The notes beneath the pieces were generated by a model that was not told the origin of the DNA, searched no databases, and saw nothing but the letters and a program-made list of their open reading frames with translations. The position numbers and the translations under genes are program-made. Positions 19,338 through 29,144 of a stretch of 64,000 bases of DNA are shown here, piece after piece (the first letter of the stretch is position 1; the number at the start of each line of letters is the position of its first letter). The DNA is from Furfurilactobacillus entadae (GTDB lineage: Bacteria; Bacillota; Bacilli; Lactobacillales; Lactobacillaceae), in the NCBI RefSeq assembly GCF_045862745.1, contig NZ_BQXN01000011.1, positions 3,373 to 67,372 on the forward strand. Direction: 5' to 3'.

Positions 19338-20157
19338 GATCAGTGTGTTCCTTTGCTTTGTCTTGGCCTTCGGACAATAATCGTTCTTCTGTTAGCTCTT
19401 GGTCATTAATCATCTCACGTGTTCCCGACGGCCCACGAACTTTATATAAAAGCGCACTGTCTGGTGCCATGGATCGAATGACCCGATCGGCCAAAAAGCC
19501 AGCCGTCGACGCTAGAAGCGTTGCAATAACAATCCCAAGTGTGCTTTTAAGACTCACACAGAAGAACGCTGATAATACCCCTGAGAGTATTGCAGTCAAC
19601 AACGTCAAGCGCCGTTTAACCTGCATGGTTACCATGTAGAGGAACAGTGCGGTTAATGCAAAATCAACGATCACAAGGTTGATTTTTAGCGATGAGCCCA
19701 CTAAACTCCCGACGATGTTTGATAGCGCCCACGTATACAATGCGTAATGTTCCACCAATAATGCGTTGCCTGGTGTCCAGAATTTATCTGTCGCAAACTT
19801 TAAATAGTTCACCGCGTAGTTTTCGTCGTTTAACGAAAAGGCAAACCCCAGTAAGAACCGGTGTGATGAATTCTTCAGGTAATGTGACAAACTGGACCCT
19901 AGTAATGCATAACGTAATTCCAGGAAGAACAGCATGATGATGATTTGAGAAATGGGTGCATGAATCGTCAGCATGGTGGCAATTAAGAACTGTGCACCAC
20001 CCGAATACACGATCAGCGATAGCAATCCAATCAACCAAGTGTTTAGTCCCCCGGCATGTAACAGCACCCCGCAGGCTAACCCAATGGGAATATAGCTTAA
20101 ACATAGCGGCATTGCGATCTTAAGCACTGCCAGCCAGTTCGCCTGTTCCTTTTTCAA
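19330..20157 (-). CDS. azlC: AzlC-type branched-chain amino acid permease
   Basis: The large subunit of the AzlCD exporter has about eight hydrophobic segments in 275 residues. The family motif region is SYIPIGLACG near residue 20, followed by YSGGAQFL. I place the start at the TTG at 20157, because a GGAGG lies 7 nt upstream and the product then begins with KKEQANW. An upstream ATG at 20226 would add 23 unconvincing residues. It is followed without a gap by azlD and ends in the shared terminator at 18970-19006. No T-box or Lrp site was seen in the 5' region. Confidence 0.85.
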   Translation of the reverse strand: MKKEQANWLAVLKIAMPLCLSYIPIGLACGVLLHAGGLNTWLIGLLSLIVYSGGAQFLIATMLTIHAPISQIIIMLFFLELRYALLGSSLSHYLKNSSHRFLLGFAFSLNDENYAVNYLKFATDKFWTPGNALLVEHYALYTWALSNIVGSLVGSSLKINLVIVDFALTALFLYMVTMQVKRRLTLLTAILSGVLSAFFCVSLKSTLGIVIATLLASTAGFLADRVIRSMAPDSALLYKVRGPSGTREMINDQELTEERLLSEGQDKAKEHTDHE

Positions 20158-20493
20158 AATGCATCCTCCATTATTAAAGCACCCTTCGTGCTTACGCCAT
20201 GTCAGACAAACCATTTCGTCCAGCATGGTCCTAAATTAATTAACAGTCAGATTAAATGAAAACCGTGAAACAATGCGAATATATTTTACCATGATTGAAT
20301 CATCATTGTAACCATACAGGGGCAGATTACCGAACGACGTTTCGAATGTAACCGCTTTTATTTGGTGAAATTAGAATAATGCGATTAGGCAAACCAAACT
20401 TTTTAGCATATTTAAGAACGTTCGTCATTCATTAAATCGGCGACTTGATGTGTCGGACTGCGTGAAAATCGTGGCCCATCCTTTAATCCACAG

Positions 20494-20888
20494 GGCCGTC
20501 CATACGGCTCACTGCCGTAAACGCGTAACAAAGCACAGACTTCTTCTCATCTAACACAAACAGACGCCCCATGGACATAAATCGTCCATGAGGCTCCTCA
20601 TGACGCTCACTGCCATGAACGCGAAACAAAGCACAGACTTCTTCTCATCTAACACAAACAGACGCCNNNNNNNNNNNNNNNNNNNNNNNNNNNNNNNNNN
20701 NNNNNNNNNNNNNNNCCCATGGACATAAATCGTCCATGAGGCTCCTCATGACGCTCACTGCCATAAACGCGAAACAAAGCACAGACTTCTTCTCATCTAA
20801 CACAAACAGACGCCCCATGGACATAAATCGTCCATGAGGCGTCTGTTTGTGTTACCTGAGGGAGCCTAAACGTGCTTTGTTTCGCTCT
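20494..20888 (-). repeat. Hairpin element E1: full copy plus tandem half-copies, interrupted by an N gap
   Basis: A full long-hairpin element lies at about 20757-20888. Its inner stem flanks a GGACATAAATCGTCC tip and its outer stem pairs CGAAACAAAGC with GCTTTGTTTCG. Upstream, half-units repeat from 20511 and 20609 (98 bp apart), with the N gap inside. On the minus strand it begins two bases after the stop codon of the YhgE/Pip gene. See the findings for the family comparison. Confidence 0.85.
20667..20715. other. Assembly gap (49 N)
   Basis: The run of N falls exactly inside a tandem half-unit of hairpin element E1. The number of half-units here is therefore unknown. Confidence 0.99.
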
Positions 20889-20890
20889 TA

Positions 20891-23644
20891 CTATTTTTCC
20901 ACATCTTGTAACTTTTGGTTGTCATCAAGCTGTGAGAAGCCCTGTAAGTGGATGTGTTGCAAGTAGACCATTGTTCCCCATAGAAGGGCCGCAAAGATCA
21001 CAGCCATCATTAAGAGCAAGCCAGTTGCGTTCCACGCGGTGCTAGCTCCTAACCCCGCCGTCAATCCTTCACGCAATCCCAAGATGGAATACGTCATCGG
21101 AAGGAACGGATGAATGGCATTGTAGAATCCGTTTGTCACTTGCATTGGGAATGTCCCACCTGAACCACCAAGTTGCAGCATCAGAAGGACCATCGCAATG
21201 AAACGACCCGGGTTATCCAACAACATGGACAGGAACATAACGAGGAACATTGAAGCCACCGAGAACGCCGTTGCAACAGCAAACATCATGCCTGGGTGCA
21301 TAACCTCTAGCCCAAATAACATCATGAAGCCTGTTTCAACCAAGGCTTGAACAATCGCAACCACTAATCCGACAGAAGCTTTACTGAAGAACCATGCCGT
21401 CGCACTTTGATCTTCCATCGAAATTTTCCGAATTGGGTAGGCAAAGTTGAAGACGATTGCCCCAACGTAGAGGGCCACTGACAGCACGTATGGTGCCAAG
21501 GCGTGACCGTAGTTCTTAACGGTACTGTAGCTCTTGTGCTTCAACGTTGTTGGTGCACTGAACATGTCAGATGTCTTGCTTGATAGTGGCATGCTGTTGA
21601 CTTGTTTTGCACCGTCACCCAATGAATCAGACAACTTCACAGAACCCGTAACCAACTGCTTGTTACCATTCTTCAATGCTGGTGAGTTAGCGTTCAATTG
21701 TGACGTTCCGTCAGCTAATTGCGCCACCCCATTACTCAACGTTGGGATTTGACCATTCAACTGGTTCAATCCACCAGCCAGTTGGTAAGACCCGTTAGCA
21801 AGTTGTTGGACACCGCTAACTAACGTTGGGACCTGCGTGTTTAACTGGTTCAAACCACCAGCCAGTTGGTAAGAACCATTGGCGAGCTGTTGAACCCCGC
21901 TAACAAGTGTTGGAACTTGTGTGTTTAACTGTGATGTCCCATTAGCCAACTGACTCGTTCCAGATGTCAGTGCACCAGACTGTGCGTTCAATTGAGAAGC
22001 ACCGCTAGCCGCAGTTCCAACACCGTTAACATACGTTTGTAACTGCGCCAACTGTGTTGACATTCCGCCAGCCTGAACTTCAAGTGCCTTCAGCTGGTTA
22101 ATCGTATCCTGACTCGTCAACGCATTTGCCGTGTTCAGCAAGGCTGAGGCTTGAGCAAATGTCGTTGTTGCCGTGCTTGATAATTGCTTCGTATCGATGC
22201 CGTTAATTGCAGACAGTGCCGGCGTCATTTGTGACATCAATGGTGTCAGCTGAGCTGATAGACCATCATTAACGGCCTTTGCTCCTGCCTGAGCTGTTAA
22301 GGCACCCGTTTTACCAGTCTTAACATCCCCACTAATGGCAGCAATCGCTGTCTGCTTATCAGCGTCACTCAGCGATGAGTTTTGAATGTCCGCAACAATC
22401 TTATCAAATGAATCATTAGCCGTTCCAGCAGCACTTTGAACCGTGTTCAAGCCACTGTTAGCACTAGCTACACCCTTTTGCAGGTCGGCTACGTTAATCC
22501 CAGCCAAACTTTCTTTAAGTGCTGCTAATTTATCAAGCGCACCCATTTGTGACTGTAAACTAGCCATGTTTGCTTGCAGACCCGGTGTTGCATCATGAAC
22601 AGACTGCATCGCTGTTAACATGGCTGGCAGTTGTGATAACTGTGCTGACGCACTCTGGATGTTTTGTAGTCCAGCCGTAATCTTGCCGTTGTTTGCGGAT
22701 AATTGTCCTAAGCCGCTGTTCAACTGACTAACTGCGGCCGTGTACTGCTGAGCACCGGCATTCACAGCCTTACTTCCGTTAGCTAATTGACCAACACCGC
22801 TTGCCAATGAGCCTGTACTCCCATTAAGCGTCTGTAACCCGCTGTTCAGTGTGTTGCCACCGTTGGCTAGCTGGTTAACACCGCTTGCCAGTGAGCCCGT
22901 ACTCCCGTTTAACGTTTGAAGTCCGTTATTCAGTGCGTTCCCACCGTCAGCGAGTTGGTTAACGCCGCTCGCTAATGGACCGACACTCATCTTCATGGTT
23001 TGAACACCGTCATTGACCTGGCTCACAGCCGCCGTATACGTGTCAATTCCTGTCCCAAGGGTCTTTTGCCCCTTCGACAAGGTCTTTGCCCCGTTAGCAG
23101 CCTGCGTCATCCCCTTACCAACCTTTTTCACTTGGCTAAAGGTGGCGTCGGCATACGCTTTGATCACCGTTTGGCGGATCTTTTCGTTTAGCCCGGTCGC
23201 CCCAATTTGACTGATAACTTCCCCAATGTAGTTCAATGAACCATTGGTTTCATATTGAATCGTCATTTTCTTGGGGTTCTTGCTTAAAACGGACGCTGCA
23301 TTCTTGGACGTGTCCTTCGGGAAGGTCACGATCGTATAATACTTTTTGTCCTTTAAGCCCTGTTTTGCTTTCTTTTCAGAAACAAACCACCAGCCCAGTT
23401 GATGATCTTTTTTCAAAGACTTCACTGCCTGATCTCCGACGTCTAATTTCTGACCCTGATATGTGACCGCCTTGTCGTTATTAACAACGGCAACGGGCAA
23501 ATGCTGCGTTTCACCATATGGATTCCACACAGACTTCAGGAAGAAAATACTGTACAAGAATGGAATGATCATAATTGCTAAAACCGAAATCAAAATCAAC
23601 CGGTTTTTGCCAATAAACTTCCATTCTTTGGCAACCATTTTCAC
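20891..23644 (-). CDS. YhgE/Pip-family membrane protein
   Basis: The 917-residue protein has one membrane segment near the N-terminus (residues 15-35), a large extracellular part and about five to six membrane segments in the last 220 residues. This is the layout of the YhgE/Pip family, which includes the lactococcal phage infection protein and relates to ABC-2 permeases. The extracellular part holds repeated LASGVNQLANG and NGLQTLNGSTG-like units, typical of the family's coiled region. The GTG start at 23644 follows an AGAGGTGG site. The gene lies directly downstream of a two-component pair, although a hairpin separates them. Its substrate is unknown; phage-receptor activity is known only for some homologues. 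Confidence 0.85.
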   Translation of the reverse strand: MKMVAKEWKFIGKNRLILISVLAIMIIPFLYSIFFLKSVWNPYGETQHLPVAVVNNDKAVTYQGQKLDVGDQAVKSLKKDHQLGWWFVSEKKAKQGLKDKKYYTIVTFPKDTSKNAASVLSKNPKKMTIQYETNGSLNYIGEVISQIGATGLNEKIRQTVIKAYADATFSQVKKVGKGMTQAANGAKTLSKGQKTLGTGIDTYTAAVSQVNDGVQTMKMSVGPLASGVNQLADGGNALNNGLQTLNGSTGSLASGVNQLANGGNTLNSGLQTLNGSTGSLASGVGQLANGSKAVNAGAQQYTAAVSQLNSGLGQLSANNGKITAGLQNIQSASAQLSQLPAMLTAMQSVHDATPGLQANMASLQSQMGALDKLAALKESLAGINVADLQKGVASANSGLNTVQSAAGTANDSFDKIVADIQNSSLSDADKQTAIAAISGDVKTGKTGALTAQAGAKAVNDGLSAQLTPLMSQMTPALSAINGIDTKQLSSTATTTFAQASALLNTANALTSQDTINQLKALEVQAGGMSTQLAQLQTYVNGVGTAASGASQLNAQSGALTSGTSQLANGTSQLNTQVPTLVSGVQQLANGSYQLAGGLNQLNTQVPTLVSGVQQLANGSYQLAGGLNQLNGQIPTLSNGVAQLADGTSQLNANSPALKNGNKQLVTGSVKLSDSLGDGAKQVNSMPLSSKTSDMFSAPTTLKHKSYSTVKNYGHALAPYVLSVALYVGAIVFNFAYPIRKISMEDQSATAWFFSKASVGLVVAIVQALVETGFMMLFGLEVMHPGMMFAVATAFSVASMFLVMFLSMLLDNPGRFIAMVLLMLQLGGSGGTFPMQVTNGFYNAIHPFLPMTYSILGLREGLTAGLGASTAWNATGLLLMMAVIFAALLWGTMVYLQHIHLQGFSQLDDNQKLQDVEK

Positions 23645-23831
23645 TTGGAGCCACCTCTACTTTTCTAGAATTGACGCGGCAGTTTTCCGCCGCTGTTCAG
23701 TCACTTACGCACCGTGGTGCTAATCCGCCATTGCGGATATTACAAGTCCACAATATACACTGATTGACCACAAACCTCAACCACTTCTGAGCACCAATCC
23801 CGTTTGGGGGCGGTTACATTTTTGCCAAATC

Positions 23832-23891
23832 AAAAGGGACTTAATCGCATGTGGGCTGCTTACTCATTAGCGCCACGCGATTAGCCCCTTT
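23832..23891 (-). terminator. Terminator after the histidine kinase gene
   Basis: A bulged stem (AAAGGGACTTAATCGC against GCGATTAGCCCCTTT, with CCAC/GTGG inside) lies just 3' of the kinase stop and is followed on the minus strand by TTTTGATTT. It likely separates the kinase transcript from the YhgE/Pip gene. Confidence 0.65.
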
Positions 23892-23894
23892 CCA

Positions 23895-25040
23895 TTAGCC
23901 TTCTGGTCGTTTTAACGGTTGATCTTGTCGGAGTGGTAAGTGAATGACAAAACTCGTTAAATTTGGATCTGATTCTGCAAAAATGTACCCACCATGACGT
24001 TCAACAATGCTTTGTGCAATGGCTAACCCTAAGCCAGTACCACCCGTCTCCTTTGACCGCGACTCTTCCACCCGGAAGAACCGTTCAAATAACTGATTAA
24101 GCGCTGCCGTTGGGATTTCTCGACCATCGTTTGACACGCGAACAATGACCTCCGTCGCCGTTGCCTGCGCCGTTAGTTCAATAAACGTCGCGTCCTCGCC
24201 ATACTTTAGTGCGTTTGAAATCAGGTTATTGAACACCCGCCCCATCTTTTCCGCATCAGCTTCCATCATGATGTTATCCGGCGTGGTGGTTGATGTAATC
24301 GTCAGGTTCTTCCGGCTTGCTTCCAGTTCATAACTGGCCGCCAACTGTTCGAGCATCTGGCTAAAGTTCACCGTGTTCATTGTGAGCTTCGTTTCGGTTC
24401 CCTGCATCTTAAGGTACTCAAACAGGTCCTCCACCAGTGATTTCATCTGGGTTGCCTTCAAATACGCAATATGCGCGTATTTAACCAGGTCTTCGTCTGT
24501 TTGGTACTGTTTATCCTCAATCAGTCCTAAGTAGCCAATAATCGACGTTAAAGGCGTTCTGATGTCATGACTGACATTCGTAATCAATTCATCCTTTGAT
24601 CGCTCTGCTTGCCGCTCATCATTCATGGACTGCGTGGCTGAATCAACCAGGGAGTTCACCGAGTCGACAACACGTTGCAACCGACTACTCAACCGAAACC
24701 GAATTCGGTGTTCCAAATGGCCCTCGGAGATGTAGTGCAACTCCGCAATGATGTGGTTCATTTGGTATAAGTGATACCGGCGAATCAGTCGCCATGACAG
24801 CACCCCGCAGTCAACCAGCACCAGTGCCGCAATGAACAAACTCTGGTAACTCCAGATGTAACGGCCGCCAATCACCAGTGAGCTCTTAATCATGTAGACC
24901 CCGCCAGCAATTCCGGGGTTCGAGTGCAAAACGTCATTTAAAATAACAACAATTGATAGATTTAAAAGGAGCAGCAACACAACGGTTACTACCCCTTCAA
25001 AAATCAACGACCACTTTTCACGTGGCGTTAGCTTCATCAT
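23895..25040 (-). CDS. Membrane sensor histidine kinase
   Basis: The 381-residue kinase has two membrane segments (about residues 14-34 and 60-80) enclosing a short extracellular loop. A linker follows, then the phosphoacceptor H-box (NVSHDIRTPL, about residue 155), the N-box (NNLISNALKYG, about 270) and the G-box (GTGLGLAI, about 343). It would autophosphorylate on His and pass phosphate to the regulator encoded immediately upstream. Its ATG lies on the last base of the regulator gene, indicating one operon. The signal is unknown. The neighbouring YhgE/Pip gene suggests an envelope-stress function, but that is inference. Confidence 0.9.
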   Translation of the reverse strand: MMKLTPREKWSLIFEGVVTVVLLLLLNLSIVVILNDVLHSNPGIAGGVYMIKSSLVIGGRYIWSYQSLFIAALVLVDCGVLSWRLIRRYHLYQMNHIIAELHYISEGHLEHRIRFRLSSRLQRVVDSVNSLVDSATQSMNDERQAERSKDELITNVSHDIRTPLTSIIGYLGLIEDKQYQTDEDLVKYAHIAYLKATQMKSLVEDLFEYLKMQGTETKLTMNTVNFSQMLEQLAASYELEASRKNLTITSTTTPDNIMMEADAEKMGRVFNNLISNALKYGEDATFIELTAQATATEVIVRVSNDGREIPTAALNQLFERFFRVEESRSKETGGTGLGLAIAQSIVERHGGYIFAESDPNLTSFVIHLPLRQDQPLKRPEG

Positions 25041-25729
25041 TAGTGTGCCTCAATCTTGTAACCAACACCCCAGACGGTCTCGATTACCTTCTCGCCGTTT
25101 GTCGCTTCTTCAATTTTGTCACGGAGATGGCTCACATGGACCATGACGGTCTTAGCGGACACCACCGACTCTTGTTGCCAGACCCGTTCAAAGATGTCAT
25201 CCGCAGAAAAGACACGGTTCGGATGACTCGCTAATAGGTACAAAATTCCAAACTCAAGCGCCGTTAACTGAATGGTTTGCCCATCAATCGTCTTCACTTC
25301 GTGTGAATCCTTGTTGATCGTCAGTGGCCCGATATCTAACACGTCTGGTGTATCTGAGGTCACGTGATCTTCAGACCGCCGTAACAGTGACTTGACCCGC
25401 GCCATGACTTCCAGTGGGTTAAACGGCTTTGTCACGTAATCATCAGCGCCAGAAATTAGGCCCTGAATCTTATCCATGTCACCCGTTTTGGCTGACAAGA
25501 TCAAAATCGGAATCTGTGAGTCTTTCCGAACCTGTTTAACCACTTCGATCCCGTTCATTTCAGGCATCATGATGTCTAAGATCATCAACCCGATGTCTGG
25601 GTTCGTGTTTAGCTTTGTAATGGCGTCCTTCCCCGTGTAAGCAGAGATGGGCTCGTAACCTTCGTTTTTAATGTAAATTTCCAACAATTGTGCGATTTCT
25701 TTATCATCGTCAACAACTAAAATCTTCAT
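25040..25729 (-). CDS. OmpR-family response regulator
   Basis: The 229-residue regulator has an N-terminal receiver domain with the acidic pocket (DDD at 7-9), a phosphoacceptor Asp52 in LMILDIMMP and Lys104 in the VTKPF motif. The C-terminal winged-helix DNA-binding domain has the typical LTALEFGILYLL and VHVSHLRDKIE segments. Length and layout are standard. It is co-transcribed with the overlapping kinase. Possible targets are its own operon and the adjacent YhgE/Pip gene, but no repeated binding site could be assigned with confidence. Confidence 0.92.
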   Translation of the reverse strand: MKILVVDDDKEIAQLLEIYIKNEGYEPISAYTGKDAITKLNTNPDIGLMILDIMMPEMNGIEVVKQVRKDSQIPILILSAKTGDMDKIQGLISGADDYVTKPFNPLEVMARVKSLLRRSEDHVTSDTPDVLDIGPLTINKDSHEVKTIDGQTIQLTALEFGILYLLASHPNRVFSADDIFERVWQQESVVSAKTVMVHVSHLRDKIEEATNGEKVIETVWGVGYKIEAH

Positions 25730-25880
25730 CGAGATTATCCTCCAATTGACTCCTTTAGCCCGCTCGACGTCCTACAACGGAGCGGTTACCTTGGGTTCAT
25801 TCTACTAGAGTTTTCCGCTGGGGACAAATTAAGAAAGTGCAAGGATTTGCGGTTTGACCCTTTTTAGCGACCGACCAAAC

Positions 25881-26112
25881 ACCCGTAAACGCGAAACAAA
25901 GCGCAGACTTCTGACTCATCTAACACAAACAAGCACCTCATGGACATGAACCGTCCATAAGGCCGCCACCAGCGGTTTACTGCCGTAAACGCGAAACAAA
26001 GCGCAGGCTTCTGACTCATCTAACACAAACAAGCACCTCATGGACATGAACCGTCCATAAGGTGCTTGTTTGTGTTACCTGAGGGAGCCTAAACACGCTT
26101 TGTTTCGCTCTG
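25881..26112 (-). repeat. Hairpin element E2: full copy plus one tandem half-copy
   Basis: The full hairpin lies at about 25983-26112, and a half-unit at 25883-25982 repeats the same sequence with a 100-bp period. The outer stem pairs CGAAACAAAGCG with CGCTTTGTTTCG, and the inner stem pairs ACACAAACAAGCACC with GGTGCTTGTTTGTGT. On the minus strand it begins 3 bp after the DUF1129 gene stop. Confidence 0.85.
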
Positions 26113-26115
26113 CTC

Positions 26116-26877
26116 TTATCTTCTTCTGTTTCTTCCAGCCGCACCGGAGAACATACCACCGACCACGTTGAAACGCCGCCGGATCCACATGTCACCCCCA
26201 AATGAAGCCAATGCAATGACGATGTACAGCCATGCTGGAACGATTGGGTTGATTGCTTGTGGTAACAGGCTAACTGCTGCAAACAGCACCAAAATCCCCA
26301 CTAACAGGCCGGCCATGTAGAGTAAGATCCGCCACAACGGCAACCGTTGATGACCACTCGCTGGGTTCAAGATTGGTGTTAACCACGCCCAGCCAAGACC
26401 GAAGACGGCGGAAACCAGGATGATCCCCACAATCCCCATTTGACCAGATTGTGCTGCTGATGCCTTTGAAAAGTAACCCAGGATCCCGTACATCGCTGTA
26501 AAGATTGCCAGAATACTCAACATGCTGTCAGCTGCTGTTGGCCAAAAACCAGCCATTTCACCCTGACCGTTAACGGCACCAGGCTTAGCAGGCCCGTTGA
26601 TCAACTCCTCAGCGTAGGCCGTTGGTGTTCCAAACAGCTGTTTCGCCGTTTGCCCCGTCTTCTGGCCTTCCTGAAGCTTCGTCAACGTTTCATCAAGCTG
26701 GGTGTTCCGCTTTTCACCCGTGTAGTTTTGTTGGTCTAACATTTTGTTCAGCTGGAACATGAATTCTTCGTTCCGTTTTGTCAAACCAATCCCACTGTAG
26801 CGGCTGACATCCGTCCGTGCCTGGCCCCGGTGTTCTTGCTTTGCGTTCGCGTTACGTTCGCGATTTTCTTCACTCAC
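26116..26877 (-). CDS. DUF1129-family membrane protein
   Basis: The 253-residue protein has a charged cytoplasmic N-terminus (about residues 1-105, with LTKRNEEFMFQLNK and an alpha-helical segment ending in TPTAYAEELI). Four to five membrane segments and a short basic tail follow. This matches the DUF1129 proteins that follow ychF in lactobacilli. The GTG start at 26877 has GGGGAG 9 nt upstream. It is probably co-transcribed with ychF, 23 bp away. The function of the family is not established. Confidence 0.8.
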   Translation of the reverse strand: MSEENRERNANAKQEHRGQARTDVSRYSGIGLTKRNEEFMFQLNKMLDQQNYTGEKRNTQLDETLTKLQEGQKTGQTAKQLFGTPTAYAEELINGPAKPGAVNGQGEMAGFWPTAADSMLSILAIFTAMYGILGYFSKASAAQSGQMGIVGIILVSAVFGLGWAWLTPILNPASGHQRLPLWRILLYMAGLLVGILVLFAAVSLLPQAINPIVPAWLYIVIALASFGGDMWIRRRFNVVGGMFSGAAGRNRRR

Positions 26878-26899
26878 AATCAGTTCTCCCCACTTTTAT

Positions 26900-28003
26900 T
26901 TAGACGTTAAACCGGAATTCGACGATGTCACCATCCTGCATCACGTATTCCCTACCTTCGACCCGAAGCTTACCGGCTTCACGAACCTTTTGAATCGTTC
27001 CCTGTTCGTCAAGATCAGCAAACGACATCACTTCCGCCCGGATAAAGCCACGTTCAAAGTCAGAATGAATGATTCCGGCAGCTTGCGGCGCCTTTGTTCC
27101 AGCACGGAACGTCCAGGCACGCGTTTCCTTACCACCGGCAGTGAAGAACGTTTCCAACCCCAGCAACTTGTAAGAAGCCCGAATCAACTTGTTCAAACCG
27201 GGTTCTTCAACCCCTTCAGCTTCAAGAAATTCCTGTTTGTCTTCATCAGGCATTTCAGCAATTTCTTCTTCCGTCCGGGCGGAAACAGCAACCACACCGC
27301 TTCCTTCCGTCTTGGCAAAATCAGCAATTTGTTGAACATATGGTGAGGCGTCTGGGTCAGCCATGTCATCTTCGGCGATGTTGGCCACATACAACACTGG
27401 CTTTGACGTCAGCAGGAACAGGCCATCGACCACTTTTTGTTCATCCTTGTCGAAGTCCAGTGTGCGAACACTCTTTCCGGCTTCAAGAACCGGTTTGATC
27501 TGCTTCAACACGCTGTATTCAGCGATTGCATCCTTTTCCTTGGCGTTTGTCGCCGCCTTTTCCACCTTGGCGTACCGTTTGGTGACAGCATCTAAGTCGG
27601 CAATGATCAGTTCTGTGTTGATCGTATCAATGTCTTCTAAGGGATCCACCGTTCCGGTTACACTGGTGATGTTGTCATCATCAAATGCCCGAACCACGTG
27701 AACAATGGCATTCACTTGGCGAATGTTTTCAAGGAACTTGTTTCCCAGACCTTCACCCTTGCTGGCCCCCTTAACAATTCCGGCAATGTCCGTAAATTCA
27801 AACGTTGTTGGAATCACCTTGTCGGCTGGTTCAATCTCTTGAATCCGTGCCAAGCGGGCGTCTGGGACTTCAACCATCCCCACGTTTGGTTCAATGGTTG
27901 CGAATGGATAGTTGGCCATTTCTGCTCCGGCCTTGGTAATTGCGTTAAAAAGCGTTGACTTACCCACGTTTGGTAAGCCGACAATTCCTGCTGTTAAAGC
28001 CAT
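26900..28003 (-). CDS. ychF: Redox-regulated ATPase/GTPase YchF
   Basis: The 367-residue OBG-family P-loop NTPase has normal length. The Walker A motif is GLPNVGKST (residues 8-16), with switch residues in the following NYPFATIEPNVG segment, DIAG as Walker B, and a noncanonical G4 region (YVANIAED). That region is the family feature linked to ATP preference. The last 85 residues form the TGS domain (ending in GDIVEFRFNV). It associates with ribosomes and acts in the translation or oxidative stress response. The gene sits in the conserved parB-DUF951-ychF order. Confidence 0.96.
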   Translation of the reverse strand: MALTAGIVGLPNVGKSTLFNAITKAGAEMANYPFATIEPNVGMVEVPDARLARIQEIEPADKVIPTTFEFTDIAGIVKGASKGEGLGNKFLENIRQVNAIVHVVRAFDDDNITSVTGTVDPLEDIDTINTELIIADLDAVTKRYAKVEKAATNAKEKDAIAEYSVLKQIKPVLEAGKSVRTLDFDKDEQKVVDGLFLLTSKPVLYVANIAEDDMADPDASPYVQQIADFAKTEGSGVVAVSARTEEEIAEMPDEDKQEFLEAEGVEEPGLNKLIRASYKLLGLETFFTAGGKETRAWTFRAGTKAPQAAGIIHSDFERGFIRAEVMSFADLDEQGTIQKVREAGKLRVEGREYVMQDGDIVEFRFNV

Positions 28004-28028
28004 GTTTACAACTCACACTTTCTCCGAT

Positions 28029-28217
28029 TTATTCTGCTGACGCGCGGCGTAAAACCTTTTTTAGCTTCTTTTCGAATTCACGCCGCGGCATCATGATGAG
28101 GTGGTCACAACCAAGACACTTGATCTTGATGTCCGCTCCGACCCGCGTGATTTCCCACTCGTTGGTCCCACATGGATGCGGCTTTTTCATTTCAACAACG
28201 TCGCCTTTGTCATACAT
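28029..28217 (-). CDS. DUF951-family protein
   Basis: This small basic protein of about 62 residues has the DUF951 pattern: YDKGDVVEMKKPHPCG, then a beta segment (WEITRVGADIKIKC) and a second Cys pair (CLGC). The Cys arrangement suggests a small nucleic-acid or metal-binding fold, though the function is unproven. GGAGG lies 8 nt before the ATG at 28217; a GTG one codon earlier is also possible. It is part of the conserved row from parB to ychF. Confidence 0.88.
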   Translation of the reverse strand: MYDKGDVVEMKKPHPCGTNEWEITRVGADIKIKCLGCDHLIMMPRREFEKKLKKVLRRASAE

Positions 28218-28247
28218 CACGAATACCTCCGTTGTCTTGTTTCTTCA

Positions 28248-29144
28248 CTAATCGAGCGAAATTCCTAGTAACTCAAGAATCCGCCCCAAATCATCATTTG
28301 ACATGTAATCAATCTCAATGTGTCCTTGACCCTTGGTACCGTTTGAAATCTGAACCTTTGTTCCAAACTTCTCCTGAAGTTGGGTTTCGGAAGCCCGGAC
28401 ATAGGCCGATTTCTTCGCTGCGGGCTTTGGCTTAGCTTGCTTATCGTTGTTCATTTCAGCAACAACTTTTTCCAGTTCACGCACCGTCATGCCATTTTTG
28501 GCAACCCGTCGTGCTAAACCAACAACCTTCTGCTTATCCTTTAACCCTAGAAGGGTCCGCGCCTGGCCCATTGACAGTTCTTCACTGGCTAACATTTCCT
28601 TGACTGGTGTTGGTAATCCCAGTAACCGCAAGTAATTTGCAATGTAAGGCCGGCTCTTCCCTAACCGCGCAGATACCTCTGCTTGCGTCAGGTTCAGCTT
28701 GTTCATCAACGTTTGGTAGGCTTCCGCTTCTTCCAGTGGTGATAAGTCTTCACGCTGAAGGTTTTCCAGCACGGCGACTTCCATCATTTCACGGTCATCC
28801 ATGGGACGGACAATCGCTGGAATGGTCTGCCGGTTTGCTAACTTCGAGGCCCGAAAGCGCCGTTCACCAGCGATGATTTCATAACGGTTTAAACTCGCAT
28901 CTGGCTGCCGGACGATGATTGGTTGGAACACGCCGGACTTTTCGATGGAGCTCGCTAGTTCTTTTAACGCCTTGTTATCAAACGTTTGCCGTGGTTGGTA
29001 TGGATTTGGCCGAATGTCTGCCAGCGCCAATTCCTGCACGTTTTCTGCGGTTACTTCACTGATATTTTGACTGAGGTCATTGTCCTGAAAGAGGGCTTCG
29101 ATGCCACGGCCTAATCCTTTACCTGATGCATTTTTACTTGCCAT
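28248..29144 (-). CDS. parB: Chromosome partitioning protein ParB (Spo0J)
   Basis: The 298-residue protein has the N-terminal ParB/Sulfiredoxin-like CTPase domain (IRPNPYQPRQTFD, then GERRFRAS near residue 95). A central helix-turn-helix (TQAEVSARLGKSRPYIANYLRLL, in part) and a C-terminal dimerisation segment follow. ParB binds parS, spreads as a CTP-dependent clamp and recruits SMC; ParA/Soj works with it. Its start lies inside the end of parA (11 bp overlap). The related Noc protein is encoded two genes upstream. Confidence 0.95.
   Translation of the reverse strand: MASKNASGKGLGRGIEALFQDNDLSQNISEVTAENVQELALADIRPNPYQPRQTFDNKALKELASSIEKSGVFQPIIVRQPDASLNRYEIIAGERRFRASKLANRQTIPAIVRPMDDREMMEVAVLENLQREDLSPLEEAEAYQTLMNKLNLTQAEVSARLGKSRPYIANYLRLLGLPTPVKEMLASEELSMGQARTLLGLKDKQKVVGLARRVAKNGMTVRELEKVVAEMNNDKQAKPKPAAKKSAYVRASETQLQEKFGTKVQISNGTKGQGHIEIDYMSNDDLGRILELLGISLD

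Noticed and set aside
20494..20888. CRISPR array in the tandem ~98-bp repeats
   Set aside because: The repeated unit is almost the whole period, there are no unique spacers, and the units are halves of a long hairpin found singly elsewhere. No cas genes are present.
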